This document shows, piece by piece, positions 46,430 to 58,839 of a DNA stretch of 64,000 nt. Under the pieces are notes generated by a model. The model was not told the DNA's origin and made no database searches. It was given only the letters and a program-made list of their open reading frames with translations. Origin of the DNA: Acestrorhynchus altus (lineage: Eukaryota; Chordata; Actinopteri; Characiformes; Acestrorhynchidae); assembly GCA_034509495.1 (NCBI GenBank), contig CM067504.1:38125424-38189423 (forward strand). The letters are read 5' to 3'. Made by a program: the position numbers and the translations under genes. Numbering within the stretch: position 1 is the first letter of the stretch; the number at the start of each line of letters is the position of its first letter.

Positions 46430-47420
46430 CATTATTTTCATCTCTTCCTTCCCCGTCTGTGTAGGTTTCTGATTCAGCACTGTCCCGCTGGCAGCTGATG
46501 AGGCCTGGTGCGATGCTGAGGAGGAATACATATGTATGAGGAAGAGCAGAGTGATAGCAGCTCTTTGAGCGCATTCTCATTGACACTCAAAAGCAGAGCG
46601 TCAGTGCTTTTTCTTCTTCCTCGCAAAAGACGGCAAAGGGGGCCCGGAACAAAGTTTTCCCGTCTCGCACAGATTGCACCGCATCTCATTAGTGGCAAAT
46701 CATGGCCTTGACATTTTACACTGTAAGCAGCCGAAAATGCTTTTTCTCTTTTTCTTCTCCTTCTTCTTTTTTGCCCGTTTCCCTCTGAACCATACAACAT
46801 TTCCTCTCGCCTTAACATGAGCGTTCTGGTGCAGAGGCAGCCCCGGCATCTTAAAAAAAAACACCCCAAACACATCAGGTAAACAAATATACCCAACAAC
46901 AACAACAACAACAAACACACACACACACACACTCACACACATTCACGCACATCACTTTAACAACCTAGAGAAAAAAATGTAATCGCCTGAAACGGAACAA
47001 AAGCTACCTTTAACGACAGACCAGAAGATGCTCTACGTTGCTTGCCGCAGATTTATTGTCAGCTTGCTTGTGTAAACAAAATGATCAATTATGGATGTCT
47101 CTTGTTGTCTTCTATGGCAGTGCCGCGCTGTTTTCCACCATAAATCCTCCACTTTCCACATTCTTTAGAATGCAGACATTTTCCGTATTAGCTACAGCTT
47201 CAATGGGAGGAATAATCTCAAGCTGTTGTTCAGTTCCTCACGGAGACTTGTCGCCCAGGGGAAGATGGGCCTTGGTAATGCAATAACGTGGCACATTCTG
47301 CTGGATTCAGATTTCTCAACCTGATAGCCGAGCTCCAAGGTCAGGCTTTGCTTCGCCAGCAGGTCACTGCCTTGAAACAAATCTGATGGCAATGACTCTT
47401 TTCAGATGGAGGGACTCTGT
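46430..47420. other. Balanced-composition intergenic stretch, possible conserved non-coding element
   Basis: This kilobase between brdt and tgfbr3 lacks repeats apart from a short (AC)n tract at 46915-46940. It contains the forkhead-like TGTAAACAAA (47071-47080) and homeobox-like ATCAATTATGG. No coding signal. The role is a guess. Confidence 0.3.
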
Positions 47421-48597
47421 AATCAGTCCTGGTCTAATCTAAACTGATAAGACCGGTCAGGTTCTACCATCTACCAGGTTTTGGGGTTATAGATAATAAA
47501 AAATGATTCAAACTGGCAATTTTACACTTTCTGAGCCACGGAATGAGGTCATGCATTGAATTTGCTAAAGTGGGCATTATTTCCACATATAAAATATGCT
47601 GCATTAACACGAAACCAAATTTAAGACACAGCTATGCTGAAGTAATATGTTGTATTCGCAGATTTCTATATTTGTATGAGAATGAAGCAAATTAATGGAC
47701 ATTGTGGACGTCATACATCATAATGTCTCTGTTATATATAGAAACTTTACAGGAGAGAACAAAAATGTCTTTCCTACTGAGTAATGAACAGTAATTTTAG
47801 AGCATTTTCTGAATACTTCATTCCGAATTATTTACACAGTGTAGAGAGCAGACACAAGATTCAAACTATAAAGAAATCTCAAAACATGGTTTTCATTGGA
47901 CAGCGACAATATGTTTTATTCATGATGGTTACAGTTTCTTAAAACATCCAGTCAGAAATAAAATAAGTGTTATAGACCAAATTCTACCCAAGCAGATATA
48001 CAGCTATTAGTGTCTCACAACGTAGTGTAAATTTCAACATCCAAGAGCGACTTGTGAGAGATACACTACACTTCACTGCACACTAAAATATAACCACTGA
48101 ATAATCATATCATAATCCTGAATAACTGCCTTTCATAGTATGTCCTACTGTAGTCAGTGTGTCCAGTTTAACCAACCTAATATACATTTACATGCATATA
48201 CTTTATTTATATTTTCAATTCAATTCTCTTTAATGTTCATAATGTATATACTGTCACTGTTCAATGAAAAAACAAACATGTAACAAAATAGTGATTTCAC
48301 AGGAGAGGGCAAAACCATTCTGAACTTTGAATGGAAGTTGTACGTATGTTTTGAACATGTAATAAAAGTAATTAAAAACAATGTCTCTTCTCATCCCACA
48401 ATAATGTACACAGTTTAAAACAGATACGAAAGCTACTGTCTAAAATATAATATATATTATCAGTGCTTTATTAGTTTAATTTAACATGTAACAAGAAAAA
48501 CACCCAGCTTTTCAATGTTTCATGAAATTGTATGGATTATATGGATTATAAAGAGGCATGCAAAAAGATATATAGTATTTTGTATGCTTTCAACAAA

Positions 48598-48600
<3 letters not shown>

Positions 48601-48671
<71 letters not shown>
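48601..48671. repeat. (AT)n array 1 near putative tgfbr3 promoter
   Basis: About 70 bp of pure AT. Confidence 0.97.
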
Positions 48672-48674
<3 letters not shown>

Positions 48675-48779
48675 GTATATAACATATACATTTATACATG
48701 TATATCACATTAAATTTAAACAAAAAAACCCAATAATATAATATTAACAATAATGATTTATAATAATTTAATATATAAT

Positions 48780-48784
<5 letters not shown>

Positions 48785-48841
<57 letters not shown>
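48785..48841. repeat. (AT)n array 2 near putative tgfbr3 promoter
   Basis: About 56 bp of pure AT, ending about 50 bp before the GC-rich block. Confidence 0.97.
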
Positions 48842-48847
<6 letters not shown>

Positions 48848-48889
48848 ATATATACTGTATATAATGAATAATGAATATACACACACCCT

Positions 48890-49300
48890 GTGCAGAGGTG
48901 TGATGGTGTGTGATAGTGGGGGCAGCTGTCCCTGCAGCTGTCCTCCAGTCGGTGGAGTGGAGTGGGCGGGACCTAGAGGCCCCTCCTCCCGCATGCAGCG
49001 CTCAGCCCAAAGCAGCGCAGCTATTTAAAAGTTTTCGGTCGTATTTGACTCTTTATCATCTGCTTCTTGTGGCTCGGCTGCTCTGCGGGCTCTGCCGAAC
49101 CGACACCGCGACACCGACACCGACTCTTTATCGCGCTGGGAGGAAGATCTCCGCTTCTCCTGCTGCTCCAAACTTCAGCCAAGTTCTGCCTGCGCGCTGT
49201 GGACGCGGTGTGGACGCGGGGACGCGGGGGACACGGTGTGTGGCATGTCTGAGCTGTTCTCCCCACTTGTGTTCACTTGTCTTTAGACGTGTTTCGGAGT
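48890..49300 (+). promoter_or_regulatory. tgfbr3: GC-rich block, putative tgfbr3 promoter and non-coding first exon
   Basis: A CpG-rich island follows a long AT-rich stretch. A TATA-like CTATTTAAAAG sits at about 49020-49030, suggesting a plus-strand start near 49055, followed by GC-rich leader-like sequence. No recognised protein starts here. In human, TGFBR3 lies head to head with BRDT and has an untranslated first exon, so this is inferred to be tgfbr3. The donor could not be fixed. Confidence 0.45.
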
Positions 49301-49360
49301 GACATCATCACACACGCTGTTCAGCCTCGCGCATAGAGGTCTGACATCTGCATGCCTGCG

Positions 49361-49524
49361 TGGTCCTGGAGGCACCCCTGCCCTGCACGTTTAAGCCTGA
49401 ACACACCCCCTGCAAGTCTGAGAGTGTGTTAATGAGCTGGTTGGTTGCATCAGGTGTGGTGGGAGAAGGGAACGGAAATATGCAGGGTAGGGGTGCCTCT
49501 TGGACCAGGGTTGAGAAACACTGG
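49361..49524. mobile_element. hAT-like MITE, first of a tandem pair
   Basis: About 164 bp. It opens TGGTCCTGGAGGCACCCCTG and ends with the inverted form GGGTGCCTCTTGGACCAGGG then TTGAGAAACACTGG. It begins within 100 bp of the putative tgfbr3 first exon. Confidence 0.8.
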
Positions 49525-49534
49525 TCTAGTCCAG

Positions 49535-49697
49535 TGGTCCTGGAGGCACCCCTGCCCTGCACGTTTAAACTTGAACACACCCCCTGCAACTCTGAGAGTG
49601 TGTTAATGAGCTGGTTAGTTGAATCAGGTGTGGTGGGAGAAGGGAACAGAAATATGAAGGGCAGGGGTGCCTCCAGCACCAGGGTTGAGAAATGCTG
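49535..49697. mobile_element. hAT-like MITE, second of a tandem pair
   Basis: About 163 bp, nearly identical to the unit just before it and separated by about 10 bp. It ends GGGTGCCTCCAGCACCAGGG then TTGAGAAATGCTGG. Confidence 0.8.
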
Positions 49698-50551
49698 GTC
49701 TCCTCTGTAGAGGGTGAGGACGTTAAGCATTCCACGTGTTGCTGTTCTTTAGAGACTTGTAGACATTATCACTGTATCTGCTCTTCTACTTGAGCCAGGA
49801 CTTGACGGCCACACTCCATTCATTTCTACTGAGGCTTACCAGCAGGGTTGCTCATCATGCTTGTATCAGCCAAAAGCTCCAGCTCTATTTTCAATGAGTA
49901 TTATAGTTTTCTGAGGCATGTGTTACTCAATGACACTGAGTCCAGGCTGCCCCAAATGACATTTTTGTCATGGGTCCTGAAATTTGCATAGGGTTTGTTG
50001 TTCTTCAGTGTGAACTTTTTAATCATGTCAAGCAGTCTGTTTCTGTGTCATTGATTTGCTAGAGATATCATCATGTCTTCAGGCGAAGATGGGACATCTC
50101 TGAGATGTGAAGCACTGACGCGTGAGATATTGCCTACAGATAAGGTTGCATTGCACTGGTGCACATCTCATAGGGATTCAGCTTAGGGTTCTCCTGAACC
50201 GTGCAGCGCTGTGGCTCCAGATGTTGTGACCAGTAAATGTCAGAAAAGGGATGGTTTAAGGTGCAACCACTGCTGACACAGGTGTTCGCTGTAAATAGAA
50301 CAGGACACTCTGGAGCATCAGCTAGAGGGGAATAAAGCCCCTCAGTGATGGAGCCTCTTTAAGGTGAAAAGACGTGTTGCTTGATCATTCAAAAGCAATC
50401 AAAATGATTGTGAAGCCTTGTGGCTGAATGCAGTCCAACCCTCACAGCAATGTTTGTCTGTCTTGTGGAAGAATATAGTCTGTTGCTGCAGCAAAGGGAG
50501 AGCATGGTCCCAATTAATATACTTGATTTCTGAATATTTCATATATACATA

Positions 50552-50552
50552 C

Positions 50553-50582
<30 letters not shown>
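50552..50582. repeat. (GT)n microsatellite
   Basis: Short GT run. Confidence 0.95.
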
Positions 50583-50583
<1 letters not shown>

Positions 50584-51730
50584 TGCCGTAATATTTGTTC
50601 ACCTCCATGTGGATCTTTCCACTGTACTCTTGATGTTCTGCTGGATGTTCTATTTATGATCTTGTAGAGCTGAAGAGTTTTTTAATGACTCCGTCAGTTT
50701 CTGTGCACTCTCTGCAGTTTGTGGTCAGATTGTTTCCTGTAGAGCGGGTCAGCAGTTGCCAAATCCAAATAAATCTGAATGACGTGTGGTTGCAGGTTGT
50801 GCAGGGATTCTGTTTTGCTTTGTTTACGTGTCGCTGTAATGAAATGGGTAAAGCTGTTAGTGCAAGAGGATATCGTACAATCACGAACATGACCTATGAT
50901 TATGTGAATGCGAACATAATACAGAAACACTGTCAGATGTTCCTCAGTGGTGTGTCAGGCACTGGTGTTTTTCCCGCAAACCATAAGAATAATGCACACC
51001 TTTAGTCCTCCAGTCCACTGATGATTATGTGCTTTGGAGAACTTCCTGTATGTTCACGCATGACGGGAGCTTTACCTGGGTTCTGCTCTTAGTGCCTCTG
51101 TAGAAGAAATGATGTCATGATATCATTAGTGCATGTTTAATTGGGGCTCAGGAATGAAAGTGATTAATGTGCAATTTCTTTAAAGGTAGTTCTTGTGGGA
51201 TGTGGATAAGATTTAGAGCACGATTACACAGTCAGGTAATTAACCCCATTTGATGTAGGCTTATTATTTAGTTATTAATATTAATATTGCCAATAGAATA
51301 GGATGCACTGGAGCAGCAGAGGAGGCTAAGGTCACTATGGCATGTGTCGAGCATCAGGTAGATTGGTATCAGCAATGGACCGGAGCAGTGAAACTCTGTA
51401 GAACTATGTGGGATTGTGTCGAGGGATGGACAAGCAACTTTTGGGATTCATTGGAATGGATTTCTAGTCTATAAACGAGGAGTGTGTCCCAAATGCCTAC
51501 TGTAATTGTTAATACTGACCAGTGTGTAACATAGATAAACGTCTCAGTGTTAGTATACTCAAATATCCACAATGCGTACTCAGAACCAGTCAGGTATTGA
51601 GCGAGATTACGATGGATAATATCTCCCACCGTGCAATTCAAACTGGAAATGTAGGAGCTACTCACGTCTGAAAAAAATTAAAAAATTGCTCACATCAAAG
51701 TTCAGCTGCAACGGCAGGAGGAGAAAGTGT

Positions 51731-52123
51731 GATCTTCTTTCGGCTGCTGCCTTTAGGGGTCGCCACAGCGGATCCTCTGCCTCCATCTTGCCCTATTCCC
51801 TGCCTCCTCTACTGTTACACCAACCATCTCCATGTCCACCTTATCTCTCCCTGCCTTCTAACCCGTCTTCCTCCTCTCTTCCTCGATGGTCTTCGACCTA
51901 CAGTAGTCCAATTTCCACCGGCACCCTGCTGGTCAACAGCACTGGAGGCGGTCGTTGTTAACCCGGGCCGATCAATCCTGTATGGCAGTCATATTTATGA
52001 TCCACGATATAGTTTTGGCACAAATTTTTACGCCGGATGCCCTTCCTGACGCAACCCTCACCATTTATCCGGGCTTGGGACTGGCACCAGTAGTGCACAA
52101 AGTACACCCCTAATGGCTGGTTT
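51731..52123 (+). mobile_element. Short retroelement (RTE-like 3' end or SINE) with 16-bp target duplication
   Basis: The body begins GATCTTCTTTCGGCTGCTGC and contains TTAGGGGTCGCCACAGCGGA and GCCGGATGCCCTTCCTGACG, phrases of an abundant fish non-LTR family. It is flanked by CAGGAGGAGAAAGTGT at 51715-51730 and 52124-52139, a perfect 16-bp duplication. Confidence 0.8.
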
Positions 52124-52139
52124 CAGGAGGAGAAAGTGT

Positions 52140-52217
52140 ACCATTTGATACCAACAGGAAATGTCAGTACAGGAGGAGAAAGTGTACTGACAACATTAAC
52201 TGTTGGTACCAAATGGT
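52140..52217. repeat. Nested inverted repeat (potential hairpin)
   Basis: The outer arms ACCATTTGATACCAACAG (52140-52157) and CTGTTGGTACCAAATGGT (52200-52217) pair with one mismatch. The inner arms GTCAGTAC (52163-52170) and GTACTGAC (52184-52191) pair perfectly. The loop carries another copy of the CAGGAGGAGAAAGTGT motif. Confidence 0.85.
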
Positions 52218-54099
52218 GTGCAAATTTGTCAACCCCGCTATTAATTTTCTGATATAGTCTATAGCATGAGTGTATACTATGCAATTGGGACACAACATAG
52301 GCTTGTTTTCTTCTAAAATGGACATCTATGATGTTATTTTGAGCTGATGTGCAAGTCCAAGCACACCAAAGATGTTTTCTTGTAGTTATGCTTGTTGATA
52401 TTGTAAAACACCTCCTCCAGGTGTCTCCTCAGCCCTCATTCTTGCTGTTTTATTGGCTATAGCTTGTCACTGAATCCACTGCCTGTCACAACGAGTTCCT
52501 AGAACTTTTCACACTACTGGATTTGGACTCCTCAACAGGTCCCATTAATTAACTTCTTGTTTCAGGTATCTACAAGGCATTGGTGACAGGCTGCAAGCTC
52601 GTAGATTGATTCTTCACCAGTAGTGGTCAGGCAGCACGGAGTGAAAGCTGATTTTGTTTCTGGAATCTCCAGAGACACATAGTGTGTAGTGTGTGCTTGG
52701 CATTAGCTGTCCTTTCAAATCATGCATTGCACTTCCAGTGCTTTTCAACAGAATGTGATTGCATAGATTCAGCTTGATGCATAACTGAATTAGACAGTTA
52801 GACACCGGGAGGCGTTACTGGTAATGAGGAGCAATCAAATGTTAACGTAAGCTACTGCCATGGATTTGTCCAGGTGTCTTTACACATGTAATAGTTGGCT
52901 TTTGCAATATCTGCAGTTCATCTACAGGTTAACTGATACTGGTAATGATACTGTTTATCAAGTTGCCCATGACAACTAAATTGATTAAATGAATACAAAA
53001 ACCTTGATTTCAATCACTACATAAAAGAAGACTTAGTGGAAGCTGTACTGAAGCTCGTACAGTGTAGTGCTGAAAAACCGGTTGTGATATGAGCTAATCA
53101 TGACTTAATTCTGATTCATGGCCGTTGTGATACTGATACAGATGTGGTTTTGAAATTACTCACCCACGGCTCCCACTCGTACACTCTATTTTACTCATCT
53201 CTTCTGTTTGTGCTGTCTGTCCTGTATGTGAATAAACATGTTCAGGGTGTACAAACGCATGCCTTCATTCTAAAGCCTATAAAGCCACTACACACATCAG
53301 CCCATATCGTGCGTGTATGGTGTTGTATAAATCGTACCACTGCGATAATCATCATCAGGGGTCTCCATTCAAGCTGGGCTTACTGTAGTGTGTGCATGAG
53401 AGTAGCTGAGAAAGAGAGATGAGAAAAAGTGGGTGAGGGAGTAAAAGAGGGAAAGCAAGTGTGTGAGAGAGAGAACGCTGATTATGGAAACGGGCCTTAC
53501 TAGTCACGGCTTGAAGGATTTACGGGACTGTGTCACTGGGAGGGTTTTTATTTCAGTCTCTGTCCTGTTAGAGAGTGTGCCGTTGGCCGTGTGATTGATG
53601 ATTCACAGAGAGGTGGAGAGGCCTGTGAGTGTGTTTGCATGCCGTTCGTGTTGGTGCATGTGGTGCGTGTGTATGTGCATGTGTGTGTGTTTTCTGTGTG
53701 TGAATGCCCTGACCTTTTAAGAATACGAGACAAAAGCAGGGTCCATCCGAACGACCAATTGAAAGTCTTTGTGTGGGTTCATTCATTGAACACCAATGAG
53801 ATGTGTATATGTGCAGTTAGATATACTGTATATATACCTGAGATATGACAACAGGTTTGGGTGTGTGTGTGTGTCAGTGTGAGAGAGAGAGAGAGAGAAA
53901 GAGAGAGCATGTGTGACTATTCTGCTCTGACTCATAAGTAGTCACACAAAAACATGCACATACACAGATGTTCCATGTGTGAAGGAGACTTTTTTGTGCA
54001 ATGTGGTCGGACCCTTTCCCAGTGGCCTCTTTCTGTACAGATGTTACGTGAGAGTTTTGCTTTGTGTGTAGGTGCATTAGTTTGATGTGTGTTCGATTA

Positions 54100-54103
54100 G
54101 GTT

Positions 54104-54140
<37 letters not shown>

Positions 54141-54234
54141 ATGTAATGATGAGTAAGAAACATAGGTTTTGTTGGCCAGTGTAGGTCACTCCATTTGGCC
54201 ATTAGCTTCGTATGTGCATATATGTGTGCATGCA

Positions 54235-54270
<36 letters not shown>

Positions 54271-54335
54271 AGTGAGTAAGATTTTTGACCAACTTTTCGC
54301 CAGTGTCGGTCACTCCATTTGGCCATCAGCTGTGG
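54100..54335. repeat. About 121-bp tandem duplication containing (GT)n tracts
   Basis: Two copies of a unit with a (GT)n tract, GATGAGTAAGA or GTGAGTAAGA, and TCACTCCATTTGGCCAT (54187 and 54310), diverged by several bases. Confidence 0.85.
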
Positions 54336-56236
54336 TGTGTGTGTATATGTTTGAGTGCATCTGGCCAATCTGTTCGTCCCTGGTGTGTTCCTGCTCGACA
54401 CGTGGCTCAGCTCGCAGCCAAGACAGAGAGATTGTCTCTGGCCAAACCAGCACATCCTCTGTTATAAACATGTCAGCATCGGCTACATCACAGGCCGCTC
54501 ACGCAACAGGGAAAGTCAGCTTTGTTTAGGCTGAGCTTCTCCCAGACCCCTGACACCGTTCAGCCAAATAAGACTGGTTTAAAAATCTGATCTGCAGAGT
54601 TTTGCCTTGTTCCAAATCGGCCAAGACGGTCTCTGAAGTCTGCTTCTTTAGTTTACGCTCTGGTGCTTTGAGGATAACGTAGCTGAGGAATGGATGATTA
54701 TAGTTAACCTGTTCGCATCATGCCAACTGCTTGGTTAAATTATGGAGTTGGTCTTAAATAGACTGGCTCAGGTGAAAATTCAGGTCAGTTAAGCAACGGT
54801 TAAGCAGAGTTTTAAACAAAATGCTACTTGTTCTCGTTCATTTTCCACTCATAGTCCAATTTATTCGTTTATCTCATTCCTTGTTTGTTATAAACTAATT
54901 TAGTTCATCATCTACATCCTGCACAGCATCAACAACGATCACCAGACCTAGTCATTATTTCTTGTTAGTAATATTTGTCAGTTCGTTTTCTAAAATAAAA
55001 GTCTGTGCATTTAAAATACGCTTGTATGCAGGACAATTTTTCAGTGGTCCAAGGGTGGACCAGCAGTGGCAAACGGTCAGTGGGTTGCTGCCCATATCAA
55101 GCCAGAGGACCAATTACCTGATTGGCTACTTTTACATTAAATTATGGAGCCCCTAAGGTGACATCCCACATTAAAAATAAGCCGTGGCAATGACTCAGTA
55201 ACTAGTAACTCATTACTAAGTTGTGGGAACAAGATGGTTAAGTGTTGGTCAAAACTTAGTGGGTTACAGTGTTTTTGTTGGAAGATTGCATTCAAAACTG
55301 GACACTGCTTTCTCTGTTAACAGGGGAGGGGGTGGAGAGGGGGCCATCCTCAGGCTTTTTACAAAAAAAATGGACAAATTACATTCGAAACCCCAGATTC
55401 TGCAGGGACAACGGACTGTCCAGGTGAAAAATGGTGGCAGCCCTGTAGGAACAAGTCTTACCCATGGCCACAACTGTAACCTTAGGGGCTCGTAGAATAG
55501 AAAAGGTTTTTGTTAAATGTTTAAATTTGATTCTTTGCCAACCTTAATGGTTAGTTAAACTGCTGGTTGCTTCTTTATTGTTGATTGGGAAATGCAAGGC
55601 TATCATTTCCAACAAACATTGGGTTTTGATTGGCACAATTCCCTCAAAATACATGCCAAATATGCCACTCAACCTGCTCAAAATGCATCAAAGGTCACTC
55701 AATCATATAAAGAAAAATCAGTTTGGTTTACAACATAATATATCGTCCAAAAAGTCTCTAAAAACAAAGACTTCATAGATAAACCAGGTCCAATTGTAGC
55801 TTTCTAAACCATTTTATCGATTTATTTTTGTGCCAATTGTTCATGTATGTTTCTGATATCTTATCGTGACAGTCCAGTACTGGCACCGTTAGTCAGATTA
55901 TCACTTACTCCAGACAGATATGATTTTAGAGCTTTTTCTGCACTATTCCTACTTAAAGGCTCGAGGGTCTATTGGGTTTCAACAGGTTTTCTGTTCAAGT
56001 CCTCTGCTTTCCTGACTGTCTGACCTCAGCCATGTTCCACAAGTGATCGAAAGTTCATAAGAAACACATTTATTTAAACCTCTTTGTGGGCAGTATTTCT
56101 TATTTCGTGACAGAAATCAGAGCTGACCTCCAATGCAAGCTTAAGTCATGTTTGATTTGGACTGGCCTCTCCATTGGCTCCTCACTGCAGGAAATGGTTG
56201 GAGCGTGTTGTTCTGTGTGTTATACTGTATTCAAAA

Positions 56237-56328
56237 GTCCAATGCCACAATTGTCTGCTGAGACAGAGCCTTGGTCACTGGAAGGAGGCCCTGACCTCAG
56301 GCAGTAGGCCCTGCCTGTGGCATTGGAC
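56237..56328. repeat. 13-bp perfect inverted repeat with 66-bp spacer
   Basis: GTCCAATGCCACA at 56237-56249 and its exact complement at 56316-56328. The spacer holds a smaller possible stem (CCTGACCTCAGG). Confidence 0.85.
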
Positions 56329-56774
56329 AGGGAGAGATAACTAAATCCCAGCACTTCATCAACACACCTGCCTTCTTACTTATCAGGAAGGTCATTAAGC
56401 AGACATCTACAAAAGGTTATCCGCCAGTCTGAAGGAACGTTTGACCAGTCCGAGAATTGTTTGAGCATGCAGTTGTCATGATAATATGTACCACAAAACA
56501 TTAATACCACCTGTTCTCAAGCTGTGAATCCTGTTACACACCCTGCAGGTATTTTTAGCCTGATAAACCTTGTGCAATGCCATCTACTGGACCCTGTGGT
56601 TACTACCACCTTAAATAAGCAAGCTGACTAATTTTGTGCTTATGAATGCAGTGGTCCTCAAACCAGTCTCTGGAGATTTCATGGATCCACAATGTGGTCT
56701 ATAATTGCTGCCTGTTTTTCCAGGAAACTGCGCCTAATATGTATGCGTGATGTATGTTTCAGAAGCTTTGTCAA

Positions 56775-56782
56775 TACACACA

Positions 56783-56838
<56 letters not shown>
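56775..56838. repeat. (CA)n microsatellite
   Basis: CA run of about 60 bp. Confidence 0.97.
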
Positions 56839-56840
<2 letters not shown>

Positions 56841-57473
56841 GTTAAGGCCTCTAGTTTCCCATAATTTGGGACAATGCACCTAATTCAAGTGTAACAATGA
56901 AGAAAGCAGGAACGTTGGCTGAAGTTGATGGAAGGCTGAATAGTTTCAGTTTGAGAAGGTGATTCTGTGTTTGGATATGTCTGGCAACACTTCTGCTGAT
57001 GTGATAATGAATGGCATTATTTATATTATTTATTCTTTTCTGATGTTTGTCTTCAAATCTAAAACTGCCAAGCTTTAAAATAAGGATTGAATGGCTTAAC
57101 CTTTAGATGTTTGTCATGATCTAACTATTCAAATACTCTGTGAACCCACAAAGCTCACATCACATGTTTCAGGTGAGGCTTTCTGCTCATATCAGTCTGG
57201 AACTGATACCTTTAAAAACAGATTTAATGTGAGATATGCCATTGTTACAATATGATTACTTTCATAAATGTTTCATAAGTCTAACCCTTTTCATGCATGG
57301 TGGTCACTACAGTGGACATTGATTTTTACTCTTTATGGACACTCATTCAAGTCAATGGACTGTGGTTTGTGTTTTTGTTTTCATAGGCAGATCAGTACAT
57401 TAAAGCCTAATATTTATCATAATATTTGTTTAATATTGTCATAATTATTATATATTGTCATAATTCACATTTT

Positions 57474-57834
57474 TGGTTGGCACAGTGGCGCAGTGGATAG
57501 CGCTGTTGCCTCACAGCAAGCAGGACCTGGGTTCGATCCCTGGGTGGGGTGACCTGGGAAGTTTCTGTGTGGAGTTTGCATGGGTGGGTTTCCTCCGCGT
57601 GGGTTTCCTCCGGGTACTCCGGTTTCCCCCACAGTCCAAAGACATGCATGGTAGGTGAATTGGTGACTCTAAAGTGGCCCTTAGTGTGTGTGCGCGCACC
57701 CTACGATGGACTTGTGCCCTGTCTAGGGTTGTTTCCCGCCCTTGTGCTCAGAGTTGCTGGCTGGGCACCGGCTCCCCCGTGACCCTATTCAGGAGTAAGA
57801 AGTACAGAAGATGGATGGATGGATGGATGGATGG
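57474..57834 (+). mobile_element. tRNA-derived SINE-like element with 14-bp target duplication
   Basis: It contains an A-box-like TGGCGCAGTGGATAGCG and a B-box GGTTCGATCC, the body phrase GGGTACTCCGGTTTCCCCCA, and a (GGAT)n tail. The flanking direct repeat ATAATTCACATTTT is at 57460-57473 and 57835-57848. Full-length in appearance. Confidence 0.85.
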
Positions 57835-58209
57835 ATAATTCACATTTTAAAGAGTTTATTCAGCTCTGCCTGATTGAAAAGCCTACACTGTACACTACTA
57901 ATGCTCTCCTGTGACGGAGAGTGAAAAACAACGCTAGCTACCTGTGCTTGAAACGTTTCCATGTGTTTCACATATTCTGTAGAAAGGACATTCTGCCATA
58001 CGCTGGTGTGTTTCTGAAAGGGCTGGTGGCTGCTTTGTTTATCACCCTTCACCGCCTGTCCGGGTTCAGGCCCAAGCTGTGTGTTAAAACCATATGGCCG
58101 GTCACCCATCCTCCTACACAGCAAAAGCATGGAATAACTCATAACTACTTATTATGTTCAGTCTGGGGTCTGCTGCCTTCGATTTGGTAACGACTTTTCC
58201 AGCTTGTGG

Positions 58210-58263
<54 letters not shown>
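58210..58263. repeat. (GT)n microsatellite
   Basis: GT run of about 54 bp. Confidence 0.97.
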
Positions 58264-58267
<4 letters not shown>

Positions 58268-58839
58268 CCTATGGTAGTGTAACTGTTATGGTGCGCATGG
58301 GTGAGAGAGAAAGTGTAAAAGGATAAATGTGTCAGCCATTCAGCAGGAGTCACGCAAGGTGATCCAACTCTCAGCACAAGCAAACACATTTTATCTTTGT
58401 TAGACTGAATCGCTGACCACACCAGCCCAACCCACACGGCTCTAGCATAAGTATAAGGAGTGTGTAGCAACTCAGGTGATCTTCAGTACAGGGTGAAGGC
58501 TTAGGAGTGAGACAAAATAAAATAAAGCCTGTACAGATGAGCTTATGCATGTGAATGAACTTCTGTAAACAGTACAGTTACTGATTTTGAAGGAGTTTAG
58601 CTTCTGCAGAGTTCCAGCTCTGATCAGATCCAGCTGATTCTCCTGTTCAGATGATCCCGAGGACCTGATCTGACTGAACCAGGTGTTTTACAGTAAGATG
58701 GTAGTGACTCTGAGGGGTTTAAACACTCCAGCAGCACTGCTGTCTGATCAAATCGTACCAGCAGTACACTGCAGTACAGAGATTGACTCACCACATCTAC
58801 AGTATATGCACAAGGTTCTCTGCTTTTGAGGGAAAGCTA

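Larger units (their letters stand above)
52220..57459 (+). other. Presumed tgfbr3 intron 1, no exon seen
   Basis: No betaglycan-like or other recognised protein in any frame. Contains (GT)n tracts, the 54.1-kb duplication and the 56.2-kb inverted repeat, otherwise ordinary AT-leaning intron-like DNA. Confidence 0.5.
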
